From NCBI GenBank assembly GCA_963678675.1, contig OY783193.1:33394430-33458429 (forward strand): 64,000 bases of DNA. The letters are read 5' to 3'. The notes beneath the pieces are model-generated. The model saw nothing but the letters and a program-made list of their open reading frames with translations. It did no database searches and was not told where the DNA came from. This document shows, in pieces, positions 44,433 through 53,596 of the stretch (position 1 is the first letter of the stretch; each line of letters opens with the position of its first letter). The translations under genes and the position numbers were made by a program. The DNA is from Xiphydria camelus (taxonomy: Eukaryota; Arthropoda; Insecta; Hymenoptera; Xiphydriidae).

Positions 44433-45561
44433 GTAAATATTTTATGATTTTTTCAATTTCTCCACTCCGAATAAATCATGGCAATAAATCGACAAAAACT
44501 TTTAAGACGATATTTTAAAATTTTGAAATGATGCTTCGAATTATTGGAGTTGTGCATAAAATTTAGATCACTAATATTTCATTTATTTACGAACCCGGAA
44601 AAAATCTAAAAGATCCAACTATTCATTCATTTCTCAACAATCCGGTCATCTGATTGCGGTAATGTTGATTATAAATAGTATTTCTATAAATATTTTATAA
44701 CTTAGTTATTTGTACATTAGTAAACAAAATAGAATATCATTAGAATCAGGGATGGGCGTCATAAGAAAAGTTAATAATTGAATGACTAATAGTGAAGATT
44801 AAATTTTCATTTATCATTCAAATAATTTTAAATAACGAATAAATTTTCATTCATCATTCCGTCATTCTTACTTGGTTGTTTCACTGGGTAGACGATCAAG
44901 GTAAATACGAAGTTCTTCCATAGTTTATCGTGACCAGGTGCACCAGGTCGACGATCATGGGAAATGACAGATTTTCCCTGCAGTTTTTCGTGTCTAGGTG
45001 CACCAGGTCAGTGAATGCGATAGTCCGGTATATGGATTATTTTATATTACAATATAGAATCTACATCGTAATCAAGGGTTTCCGTGAATTGCGGTTATAT
45101 GCTTTTTTTTTTCATAGAGAAATGTGAATTATATCCATATATTTCTAGACGAACAATACGATGTTCCTTTGTGTACGTCATACGAGACGGTACGTAATAC
45201 GAAACGCTGCGAGGCCCCTGAAATTGGAGAGCGGCATCGAACCAGAACGTTCGCGCATTTGCCGAAAGCACGAACATTTTCCAAATACTGTAACGTGTGG
45301 GAGGGTAGCCGAAGGCGTAGTACGATCTCCGAACGTTCGCGCATTCGCCGAATGTACGCATTGTCTAGGACCGGCATTAGATTGTATTGCGGTAGTCGCC
45401 ACGATACTCGAGTCATCGAGTATCGGATACCTGCGTAGCGTACATAGTGTGCGAAGGGCCTTACTAAAGCAAGTAACTAAATTTAGTTACTTGTATAATG
45501 TAGACCACTTGATTTAGTACTTGCACAAATAAAGAATTTAGTCAACTGTTTAGTCGACTAA
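44433..45561. other. Intergenic DNA with repeat fragments
   Basis: Between 45230 and 45470 there are strings also seen inverted near 42532-42560 (CAATGCGT, CATTCGGCGAAT words) and near 38178-38212. These point to a further dispersed repeat. Overlapping short frames on both strands in that block are not genes that I can support. Confidence 0.35.
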
Positions 45562-45689
45562 GGGCCGGTTTTACCAACACGGTATAAACGCGGTATAGCG
45601 CTATACTAAGAATAACCAGCAATAAGCCCTATGGTTATTCTCAGTATAGCGGTATACCGCGTTTATATACCTGTTGGTAAAACCGGCCC
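45562..45689. mobile_element. 128-bp MITE with TAA duplication
   Basis: GGGCCGGTTTTACCAACA and its inverse TGTTGGTAAAACCGGCCC form the ends, with further pairing through ACGCGGTATA. TAA borders both sides (45559-45561 and 45690-45692), the duplication expected of PIF/Harbinger activity. Confidence 0.75.
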
Positions 45690-45929
45690 TAAATAGAAAC
45701 GAGTTCTATTTACTTGCGCAAGTAGTCTCCCCCACCTCTACTTTCCAACAACTAAAACGCCGACTAAACGCGTGTAGACAAATCAGTTTAGTCAAGTTCA
45801 TTCCCGCGAGTCGAAATTTTAGTCTTCAAACGGTCATCGGAGTCGTCGATCGCGCCGGTCATTCCATTGTGTTTCCAAACACAATAGGAAACCGACGTCG
45901 ATCGCATCGTAAGGGTAATCGTTTAGGCG

Positions 45930-46040
45930 TTCTAGTACTGAATCCCCACTCCAGCCAAAAAGGGTAACGTTGAAATTCCGAGAACCGCTTATGCTAGTAT
46001 CGAAGGAGTAACTAGTACTGAATCCCCACTCCAGCCGAAA
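45930..46040. repeat. Short direct repeat CTAGTACTGAATCCCCACTC
   Basis: The string with its continuation CAGCC occurs at about 45930 and 46011, a period of 81 bp, around unrelated sequence. It has no inverted partner and may be a target duplication or replication slip. Confidence 0.5.
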
Positions 46041-46227
46041 TAAGACATACAATTTTCCAACGGCACACTCGTGGACTTAGAATATTTCTAACAGCTCAAT
46101 CGTGGACTTAGAAAATTTTTTCCGCTTGACTGCATGCCGCTGCGCATGCGTCCCAGTCGGTTCGCGCATAGACGCTGTGCACTCTAGTGGCAAGGGTAAG
46201 CATTAAAAACGTTACATTTTCTACATG

Positions 46228-46445
46228 GTACACCCGGGGATACGGTATCTGTCGCTGGTGACTTTTTTTAAACGTTATTTTTAAACGTACTAAACAATGA
46301 ATAATTAATTCTCATGCGCTCATTAGCTACGGTGGCGTCTACTCTCGTTAATGAAAGCATGAGGATTATTAATTATTGGTTAGTACGTTTAAAAATAACG
46401 TTTAAAAAAAGTCACCAGCGACAGATACCGTGTCCCCGGGTGTAC
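46228..46445. mobile_element. Palindromic MITE, TGTCGCTGGTGAC family
   Basis: The left half has CCCGGGGATACGGTATCTGT and CGCTGGTGACTTTTTTTAAA; the right half is the inverse. The central block (ATTCTCATGCGCTCATTAGC, GGTGGCGTCTACTCTCGTTA) is also found, diverged, at about 49330-49385 and inverted at about 49915-49965. One family is thus present three times. Confidence 0.65.
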
Positions 46446-47261
46446 ATAGGGAAAGTTAATATTTTGTGAGAATTAGTAACACATCCTATAAAAGAAAGAT
46501 TGTTTTTCATTATGCCGAAGTCGAGACAATCGTATTGCATAGTGGGGTGGAAAAATCGCCCTGAAAAAGAAGAAGTATATGGCATACTTTCAAATCTACT
46601 TTATATTTTGATTCAAAATTTGGTCAAGAACAAAGATGCGTCATTTTTGATTCGTGAGCGTGGGGCTCGGGAAACCGTTAGCAACGGTACCTTCGCCCTT
46701 TGGACACAAACTCGGCCAGCTCCAGCGTAATTGGCTGTTCCACCGACCCTCCTCTAATTAGCCAATGAGGGTGCATAGCGTTACCCACGCTATCCCCTCC
46801 GTCGACCAAATGTCGCCACGTTCCGAACTTTTACAGTTATATGTATAGAAGAAGCCGAGGGACTCGCGTCGTCTTTTCTTAGCTTGTCTTGTGATTATCA
46901 ACTATCAACGTGTCTTGTATCTCATCAACTTGAATATATTTATATCAGTTTTATAGTGAGTGCAGTGTCCAGTTTAATCGAACTTGATCTTTCGTTACAC
47001 GTTTCCGTACCTTTGAAGCAGAGTGGTTTAGCACTCCACAGGGACGAACCCCGCCATTTACGGCCGACCTGGACCGGAAAAGTAAGTAGAATCATTTTTA
47101 CGTATATTGATATTATTTTTATAAATATTCTGGTACATGTTGCACTATCATGTACGTTGTGCCCCGATAATATAACCTTAAAATTATTTGACGCTTTCTT
47201 GAATAGGCTAGGCAAGTATCTCAAATTATTGACGCGCGCGCGACCTCGTGGATAGTCCATG
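46446..47261. other. Region without a supported gene
   Basis: A 76-codon plus-strand frame at 46500-46730 starts MFFIMPKSRQSYCIVGWKN but I recognise no domain. Near 46845 TATATGTATA could be a core promoter and near 47083 AAGTAAG a splice donor, perhaps an LTR leader. No terminal repeats were found. Confidence 0.3.
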
Positions 47262-47365
47262 AAACCTTGGGGTGATAAGTGACCAATCAGGATCAAGTAT
47301 TCCGTTGTCTGTAACCCACCACAACGGAATACTTGATCCTGATTGGTCACTTATCACCCCAAAGT
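47262..47365. repeat. Hairpin sharing its arms with the MITE at 48.46 kb
   Basis: GGGGTGATAAGTGACCAATC and GGATCAAGTATTCCGTTGT form one arm, with the inverse following after a 15-bp loop. GACCAATCAGGATCAAGTAT and TCCGTTGT are identical to the centre of the element at 48461-48637. Confidence 0.65.
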
Positions 47366-47490
47366 TACGAACTGCGACCACCTCGTGGCGCCACTAGAGA
47401 TACTTGCTTAGCCTATAGACCTTTTCATTCTGAGCCGAAGTAACTATAGCGCGCCTCATGTGTAATTAAAAAGCCTAGTGCTAACTTTAA

Positions 47491-47648
47491 GGGCGGGTTG
47501 TAACGACTTGGTTCAGAGCCGGTTCAGCTTGAACCGCCGTTCTTGGTATATTTTGCGTCACACATAATATCATGCATTTTTATGTAAACTCAGTTCAAAC
47601 GTGGTTCAAGCTAGAACTGAGTTTGAACCAAGTCGTTACAACCCGCCC
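47491..47648. mobile_element. 158-bp MITE with TAA duplication
   Basis: GGGCGGGTTGTAACGACTTG and its inverse CAAGTCGTTACAACCCGCCC are the ends. GTTCA/TGAAC words pair further in. TAA borders both sides, as in Harbinger-type MITEs. Confidence 0.75.
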
Positions 47649-47731
47649 TAAAAGTTTCGAACAGTTTTTTATTCGCAATATATTCCTACAGTCTAAAACT
47701 AGTGCAGTTAATCTAGACATTGCATATATGG

Positions 47732-48014
47732 TGTACAGTATGTCCGCGATCAAACAGACCATACCAAATTGCGAGTTTTGCATGAGCACCCCTGTGGGTC
47801 TCCTCGTCCAACAGAATCACCAGAGAAGTGTGAATACGCATGCGTAGTCATCCGAAACCGATGTGAACTTTCTGACGACGCCAACACCCGCGAATGACTA
47901 CGCATGCTCATTCACGCTTCTCCGGTGATTCTATTGGACGAGGAGACCCACGGGGGTGCTCATGCAAAACTCGCAATTTTGCTATGGTCTATTTGATCGC
48001 GGACATACGGTACA
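47732..48014. mobile_element. Palindromic element with TGTACAGTATGTCCGCG ends
   Basis: The arms pair over about 118 bp around a loop near 47875. Ends are TGTACAGTATGTCCGCG and CGCGGACATACGGTACA. GGGTCTCCTCGTCCAA and GCATGCGTAGTCAT blocks appear in both arms. It has no coding capacity and no clear target duplication. Confidence 0.65.
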
Positions 48015-48099
48015 AGAAGTTGGGCTTCAGGGCATGAAAAGTACACCAATCGATAGCTGGAGGTTCCAATATTAACATATCAAAATATATCATTTGTCA

Positions 48100-48345
48100 A
48101 TTCCCGGGAAAATTTATAATTAATTAAAAACTATCGAAGTTCTGGCCCTAAGCCACTTTAATCATTCATTTCTCCTATATTATTTACTCAATCAAACAAA
48201 TGCAGCTACAAATTTGTAGCGGAAAAAGTTTACTATAAAATTGATGCGAGAACCGACAGGACAGAATGCACGGTTAATTTCTAATAATTTTTTTATGTAA
48301 TTTCTGAGCATTTTTCGTCAAGCAATCAGCTATTCCCATGGCAAC
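48100..48345. repeat. Interspersed repeat, inverted copy at 55.35-55.60 kb
   Basis: TTCCCGGGAAAATTTATAAT, AGTGGCTYAGGGCCAGAA (read in inverse) and CAATCAGCT..TTCCCATGGC recur inverted at 55350-55600 over about 250 bp. The CAATCAGCTGTTCCCATGGC end is also present at about 55068. Confidence 0.65.
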
Positions 48346-48460
48346 CACAACCACGACGGCGACGACAAGGACGAGGATGACGGCGACGAGGACGGCGACT
48401 ACGAGGATGGCGACGGCGACGACGACGACGACGCAACGTATTGAACGGAGAGGAGAGTAA

Positions 48461-48637
48461 AGGCCATCACACACAAAATTCCGTAAGGCCGTAAGACGTA
48501 AGCGTAAGCGAATAGACCAATCAGGATCAAGTATTCCGTTGTGGTGGGGTTACGGACAACGGAATACTTGATCCTGATTGGTTTATTCGCTTACGCTTAC
48601 GTCTTACGGCATTACGGAATTTTGTGTGTAAAGGCCA
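48461..48637. mobile_element. 177-bp palindromic MITE in the left arm, TAA duplication
   Basis: The element starts AGGCCATCACACACAAAATT and ends AATTTTGTGTGTAAAGGCCA, with TAA at 48458-48460 and 48638-48640. The right arm of the giant palindrome has the corresponding empty site (GTCGTTACTCTCC, near 50805-50820) with a single TAA equivalent. The insertion therefore came after the palindrome formed. The duplication length fits Harbinger. Confidence 0.8.
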
Positions 48638-48763
48638 TAACGACGTGATGCTGCTGCAAAAGCTTGGGGGAGCGCCGCGATAGGGGTTGACAAGCGAAGC
48701 GAGTAGGGGGCGGAGCCCCCTAGTATTTAAATATAACATAAGTTTTTGACAAAATCCAAAAAA

Positions 48764-49000
48764 AATATGTTTAGTTCTGGTATGCTTCTGTCTGACTGTT
48801 TAGCATACTATTCCATACGACCTTATTGTTTATAAACGAAATATGTTTAGTTCTGGTATGTTTATGTCTGTGACTGTTTAGCTTACTATTCTATGCGTAC
48901 CTTATCATTTATAAACGAAATATGTTTAGTTCTGGTATGTTTATGTCTGACTGTTTAGCTTACTATTCCATGCGTATCTTATCGTTTCAAAATTCAATAA
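48764..49000. repeat. Three tandem units of about 78 bp (left arm)
   Basis: Each unit starts AAATATGTTTAGTTCTGGTA and contains CTGACTGTTTAGC and TTATAAACG. The inverse array in the right arm (about 50320-50690) has five units, so copy number changed after arm formation. Confidence 0.7.
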
Positions 49001-49408
49001 TAAAGATAAAAACATTACAATAATATGTTATGCAAAAGATGTTTGCAAAAAGCACTAAAATAACATAATATAATGAGATTATGATACTAGAGCAACAAAT
49101 GTTATGTTAACAAAGATAAACACATATTACGACAATATATTTTATTATAATATATTATTATCACAATATATATTATGCAATACATTATTACTAATGATGT
49201 GTTATACAAAAATATATATTATTTTTCATTAATATTCATCTGCATTTCAGTATTATTCAATATACGCACAGGGTCACGGATTCTGTCGCTAGGGACTTTC
49301 TAAAATGTAATTTGTAAACATACTAGCTAATGAACAATTAATTCTGACGCCCTCATTAGCTACAGTGGCGTTTACCCTCGTTAATCAGCGACGGAATCCG
49401 AGTCCCTG

Positions 49409-49458
<50 letters not shown>
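49409..49458. repeat. (TA)n microsatellite at the palindrome
   Basis: About 24 TA units follow the left MITE-family block. The right arm has a shorter TATATA tract plus a run of about 19 G residues near 49861-49880. Tracts like these promote slippage and strand exchange. Confidence 0.85.
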
Positions 49459-49461
<3 letters not shown>

Positions 49462-51139
49462 GTAACCTACCTGTATCCCCTCCACTGCCATTTTCGGAGA
49501 AATAAGAGTCGTTAAATGGTCTAATGACCGGATTAAAGTAATCCAACGGGAGTCTTCAAACAGTCATCCTAGTACAGAATTTGCACTTTTGGAAGCCTAG
49601 GATGCCTGTTTGAAGACTCCCCAAAACAATGGAATGCGGGTGGCCAGAACGACGCGATCGACGACTCCGACGACCGTTTGATGACTAAAATTTCGACTCG
49701 GGGAGGCTTCCAAAAGTGCAAATTCTGTACTAGGATGACTGTTTGAAGACTCCCGTTGGATTACTTTAATCCGGTCATTAGACCATTTAACGACTCTTAT
49801 TTCTCCGAAAATGGCAGTGGAGGGGATACAGGTAGGTTACAGGTATATATATAGCCTGGGCGGGGGGGGGGGGGGGGGGATATATATATACACCCAGGGA
49901 CTCGAATTCCGTCTCTGGTTAACGAGGGTAAACGACACTGTAGCTAATGAGGGCGTCAGAATTAATTGTTCATTGGCTAGTATGTTTACAAATTACATTT
50001 TAGAAAGTCCCTAGCGACAGAATCTGTGACCCTGTGCGTATATTGAATAATACTGAAATGCAGATGAATATTAATGAAAAATAATATATATATTTTTGTA
50101 TAACACATTAGTAATAATGTATTGCATAATATATTGTGATAATAATATATTGTAATAAAGTATATTGTTGTAATATGTGTTTATCTTTTTTAACATAACA
50201 TTTGTTGCTCTAGTGTCATAATTTCATTATATTATGTTATTTTAGTGCTTTTTGCAAACATCTTTTGCATAATATATCATTGTAATGTTTTTATCTTTAT
50301 TATTGAATTTTGAAACGATAAGATACGCATGGAATAGTAAGCTAAACAGTCAGACATAAACATACCAGAACTAAACATATTTCGTTTATAAATGATAAGG
50401 TACGCATAGAATAGTAAGCTAAATAGTCACAGACATAAACATACCAGAACTAAACATATTTCGTTTATAAACAATAAGGTCGCATGGAATAGTAAGCTAA
50501 ACAGTCAGACAAAAACATACCAGAAATAAACATATTTCGTTTATAAACAATAAGGTCGCATGGAATAGTAAGCTAAACAGTCAGACAAAAACATACCAGA
50601 AATAAACATATTTCGTTTATAAACAATAAGGTCGTATGGAATAGTATGCTAAACAGTCAGACAGAAGCATACCAGAACTAAACTTATTTTTTTTTGATTT
50701 TGTCAAAAACTTGTTATATTTAAATACTAGGGGGCTCCGCCCCCTACTCGCTTCGCTCGTCAACCCCTTTCGCGGCACTCCCCCAAGCTTTTGCAGCAGC
50801 ATCACGTCGTTACTCTCCTCTCCGTTCAATACGTTGCGTCGTCGCCGTCGCCATCCTCGTAGTCGCCGTCGTCCTCGTCCTCGCAGTCGCCATCCTCGTC
50901 GCCGTCGTCCTCGTCCTCGTTGTCGCTGTCCTCGTCGTCGCCGTTACCATCCTCGTAGTCGCCTTCCTCGTCCTCCTCCTCCTCCAACAACCGTTCGTGC
51001 TTCGCGCATCCGGTTCGAAGTCGCCGGGGTTTTTGGCGACACATTTATTCGAAAACTATTTTATATAATAGAAGGAAGAAGGAAAGGAAAGCTTTAGTTT
51101 TTAAAACTCAAACGATCAACGTGTAATTATCTCCGCTGC

Positions 51140-51205
51140 ACGCGCCAATACCTCTCGTCCACAGCGACGTTCGCCCGTCGGGCGGCTCCATCCGCAAAGG
51201 GTTAA
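51140..51205. repeat. piggyBac-like terminus with hairpin and TTAA
   Basis: GTTCGCCCGTCGGGCGGCTC holds a short hairpin (CGCCCGTCGGGCG) and is followed by CATCCGCAAAGGG and TTAA (51202-51205). The outer end reads CCCTTTGCGG. It abuts the last codon of the BEN-like gene. Confidence 0.55.
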
Positions 51206-53331
51206 TTTTCTTCATTACTGCTCGCAAACTTATTTTTATAACGGCGTTTATTTCCTATAGTGTTATTAACGTATCTGACCAATTGTCTTTCATTGACCAA
51301 ATTTTCTGCACTACGATCACAATTAATTTTTTCTAAAAAAAATATACGTATATTACAGACAAATATTTTATACCATGATAATGTTAATGTCTATCGTCAG
51401 AGAGAGAGAGTTCTAATTTTACTTACTAAGTAATCCTTTCAGTAATTTCACAGAAATTCGTGGCTTCCCTTTTAATCCTTTGGCTGTATATGTCGATAGT
51501 TGATCGCCATATACGTCCAGTAATACCTCTCGCACAAAATTCTGCCACTCTCTATTTGGTGGAAATCGCAATTGAGACAGGGTTAATGTCGTATCACGGA
51601 TGAAGAAACCACAACCAGGAAATAATTCAACCTATAACATAATCAAAGCTTAAATTAAATCTTGTAAACCTTATAGTAATTAAAGCGTTGACTGCGCGTT
51701 ATCGGTCCCCAGAGATCGATAACGCACTTAAAAGAATTCCCCATTTTTTGTTATCACAGTCAAGGTGTTAAATAAATTCATCTTACCCGTCCTTCACCTG
51801 GCTCGAAAAAATCAGATGACAACTGCAACATTAACAAAGCACGTAATGAAAATTACACCCGCACATCTGATGATGTTACTTATATGTCAACGTGAAATAT
51901 TATATGAGCTTTATACCTGCAAGATTTGCTGCGTATATTTTGCAGTTTGTTTCTCCTGCTCCAAATACTTATATTTCGCTTGGCGGTATAAGTTCTTTAG
52001 GAACATTACATCTCTCTTGGTGACTAAGGAAGAAAATAATTTTATAATAATACAATTATAAAGCTATCAGCATATATTTATATAATTACCTTTCGTCGTA
52101 TTATTGTCTGTCAATATATTACCAAAGGCAAATTCATCATCATCAGAGCTATCGAATGAATCTCGCTCTGCATCGCTCTCGTCTTCTTTCTCATTATTAC
52201 CTTGATCCTGTTGTTGAGGGACATCAACCTTATTCATGAAACTCGTACCAGTGAAGTCAGTCTGAATTTTTGGTTGTAGATTTGCATTAGGAAGTGAATG
52301 ATTCCAAGGTATAAAAGTACTAGCAGGTGAAGGACAAGCAGGTAATGGTGTGGTAGAAGTCATTGACTTTGCAGAAGTCATTGATTTTGCAGAAGTAGAC
52401 GTAGTTAATTGAAATATTGCCGGTGCAATCAAAGGAGTGTTAGCATGCATAACTGTCGACGAAGTTGAAAAGCTAGGATTAACAACAGTCGATTGAGCAT
52501 TGTGACGAGAAGTATCAAGAATTGATTCAACCGAGACAACGTGTGGTCTTTTCCGAGAAGGTTCGCCAGAAATACTGCTCAATGAATTGCTGGTTATTGT
52601 GCAACTACGAGAATGTGCAATGCAAGAGTCATTCTGCCTTTGAGCGTCTCGAGAGGGAGCTTGAAAGGTATTGTTGGAGTGTGGAAGTGAAGGTGACGGA
52701 TACGGAGTAGGATGATGGAACGGCCCAAACAAAACATCATTGGTACGAGATATCACATTGCCGAATTCGACCGTTTCTCAATGAACTGCTGATGAGTTAC
52801 TTGCGACAGTTGTGCCGAATTGAGGCACATACAAGTCGGCGTGATCTACAACAGAATGAGTATTAGTAGATGCCTTCGATAATCCGGTTGATTTGAAAGG
52901 AATTATGTGTGAATTTATCCCAATATTAATTTCTGTCCTGGCCTTATGCGATTTTTTGAACTCATTAGTGAGCTTTTCCGACGAATAAGCCCGTCGTTTA
53001 TTAGTCGCTGTTTTCTTTATTGCAGCTTCTGTATTAATGTTGCCGTTTGAATGCTGCAAAAAGATTTGATGAGCCTCTTCTTTGGTGATTTTGTAGAGAT
53101 CTGCATCAACTGCAAAAAAATTAAATATCAAGTTCATTAAATATGCATGTTGCGAATTCTTTCATGTCAAAGATATTTACCACCAATTGAAAGAACTTTT
53201 ATTTTGTTTTTATTCATTTCGCTGTCCACACCAACTACTCGGTGATTTCTCATCAAAGCTGTGATGGGGAGAACATCAATAGTCTCGGTTTTGTACCACC
53301 ATATTAGGGCATATTTCTTTGTAGGTGCCAT
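51202..53331 (-). pseudogene. Six-exon BEN-like domain gene with one in-frame TGA
   Basis: Exons on the minus strand: 53331-53181, 53109-52090, 52023-51917, 51822-51787, 51631-51427 and 51332-51202. All junctions have GT/AG and the phases agree throughout, giving 550 codons. The N-terminus MAPTKKYALIWWYKTETIDV resembles small adaptor domains common in insect BEN proteins. The middle is Ser/Thr-rich with an acidic block. Exon 3 (KYKYLEQEKQTAKYTQQIL) looks coiled-coil. Exons 5-6 (WQNFVREVLLDVYGDQLSTY, LVRYVNNTIGNKRRYK) resemble a BEN DNA-binding domain. Codon 161 is TGA (52778-52780), with family-like sequence continuing in frame. The final TAA lies within TTAA next to a piggyBac-like end. It is either a recently lost gene, a readthrough case or a sequencing error. 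The BEN call is moderate. Confidence 0.65.
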
Positions 53332-53596
53332 CTCGTCTGTTGATTAATATTATAAGTTTAATAATCGATTTAAATTTTACTAACGACATAGACCTTTTCA
53401 TTCTGGAAAAAAAAATTGTGCGCATGAGCAAGTAAAAATGGCGGCTTCCGATTAACTTTCGGACAGTTTTTGGAAGTGTAATGATGGAAAAAAATCCTTA
53501 TTAAATCATTAAAGTAATTACAAAGTTGGTGACGCAGATTCAAATCATTTCTAGTGAATAACAAATCGAATATTCGAAAGTAAACGTGATTTTAGC
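53332..53596. promoter_or_regulatory. Short divergent promoter region between BEN-like and THAP genes
   Basis: Only 265 bp separate the two start codons. AAAATGGCGGC at 53435-53445, followed by TTCCG, matches the known YY1/Pho-type core element that sits near start sites of TATA-less promoters. The string TAGACCTTTTCATTCTG at 53390-53406 also occurs at 47416-47432. Promoter activity is inferred from layout and motif. Confidence 0.4.

Larger units (their letters stand above)
48345..50995. repeat. Giant palindrome of about 2.65 kb
   Basis: The left arm runs from GAC-rich trinucleotide repeats (48346-48440) through AACGTATTGAACGGAGAGGA, GGGGGCGGAGCCCCCTAGTA, three AAATATGTTTAGTTCTGGTA units and a MITE-family block to a (TA)n tract. 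The right arm repeats all this inverted, ending in GTC-rich repeats at 50830-50995. The centre is near 49650, with its own inverted TTTGCACTTTTGGAAGCCT words. Arms differ in repeat number (three versus five units), in the TA/G tracts and by one insertion, so it is not a simple duplicated read. Confidence 0.75.

Noticed and set aside
45095..45517. Overlapping frames on both strands near 45.1-45.5 kb
   Set aside because: Mutually overlapping, no motif, and the DNA matches dispersed repeat fragments elsewhere in the window.
46500..46730. Small plus-strand gene
   Set aside because: No domain, splice signal or codon bias supports it; kept only as a remark.
48346..48474. Val/Ala-rich membrane peptide on the minus strand
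   Set aside because: It is the translation of a GAC/GTC trinucleotide repeat.
48700..48725. Helitron 3' end (hairpin GGGGGCGGAGCCCCC followed by CTAG)
   Set aside because: The sequence is inverted in the other palindrome arm and no TC start or Rep/helicase remnant is near; the hairpin alone is not sufficient.
50711..51097. Arg/Pro-rich 128-codon frame
   Set aside because: It also arises from the trinucleotide repeats and the GC-rich tail of the palindrome arm.
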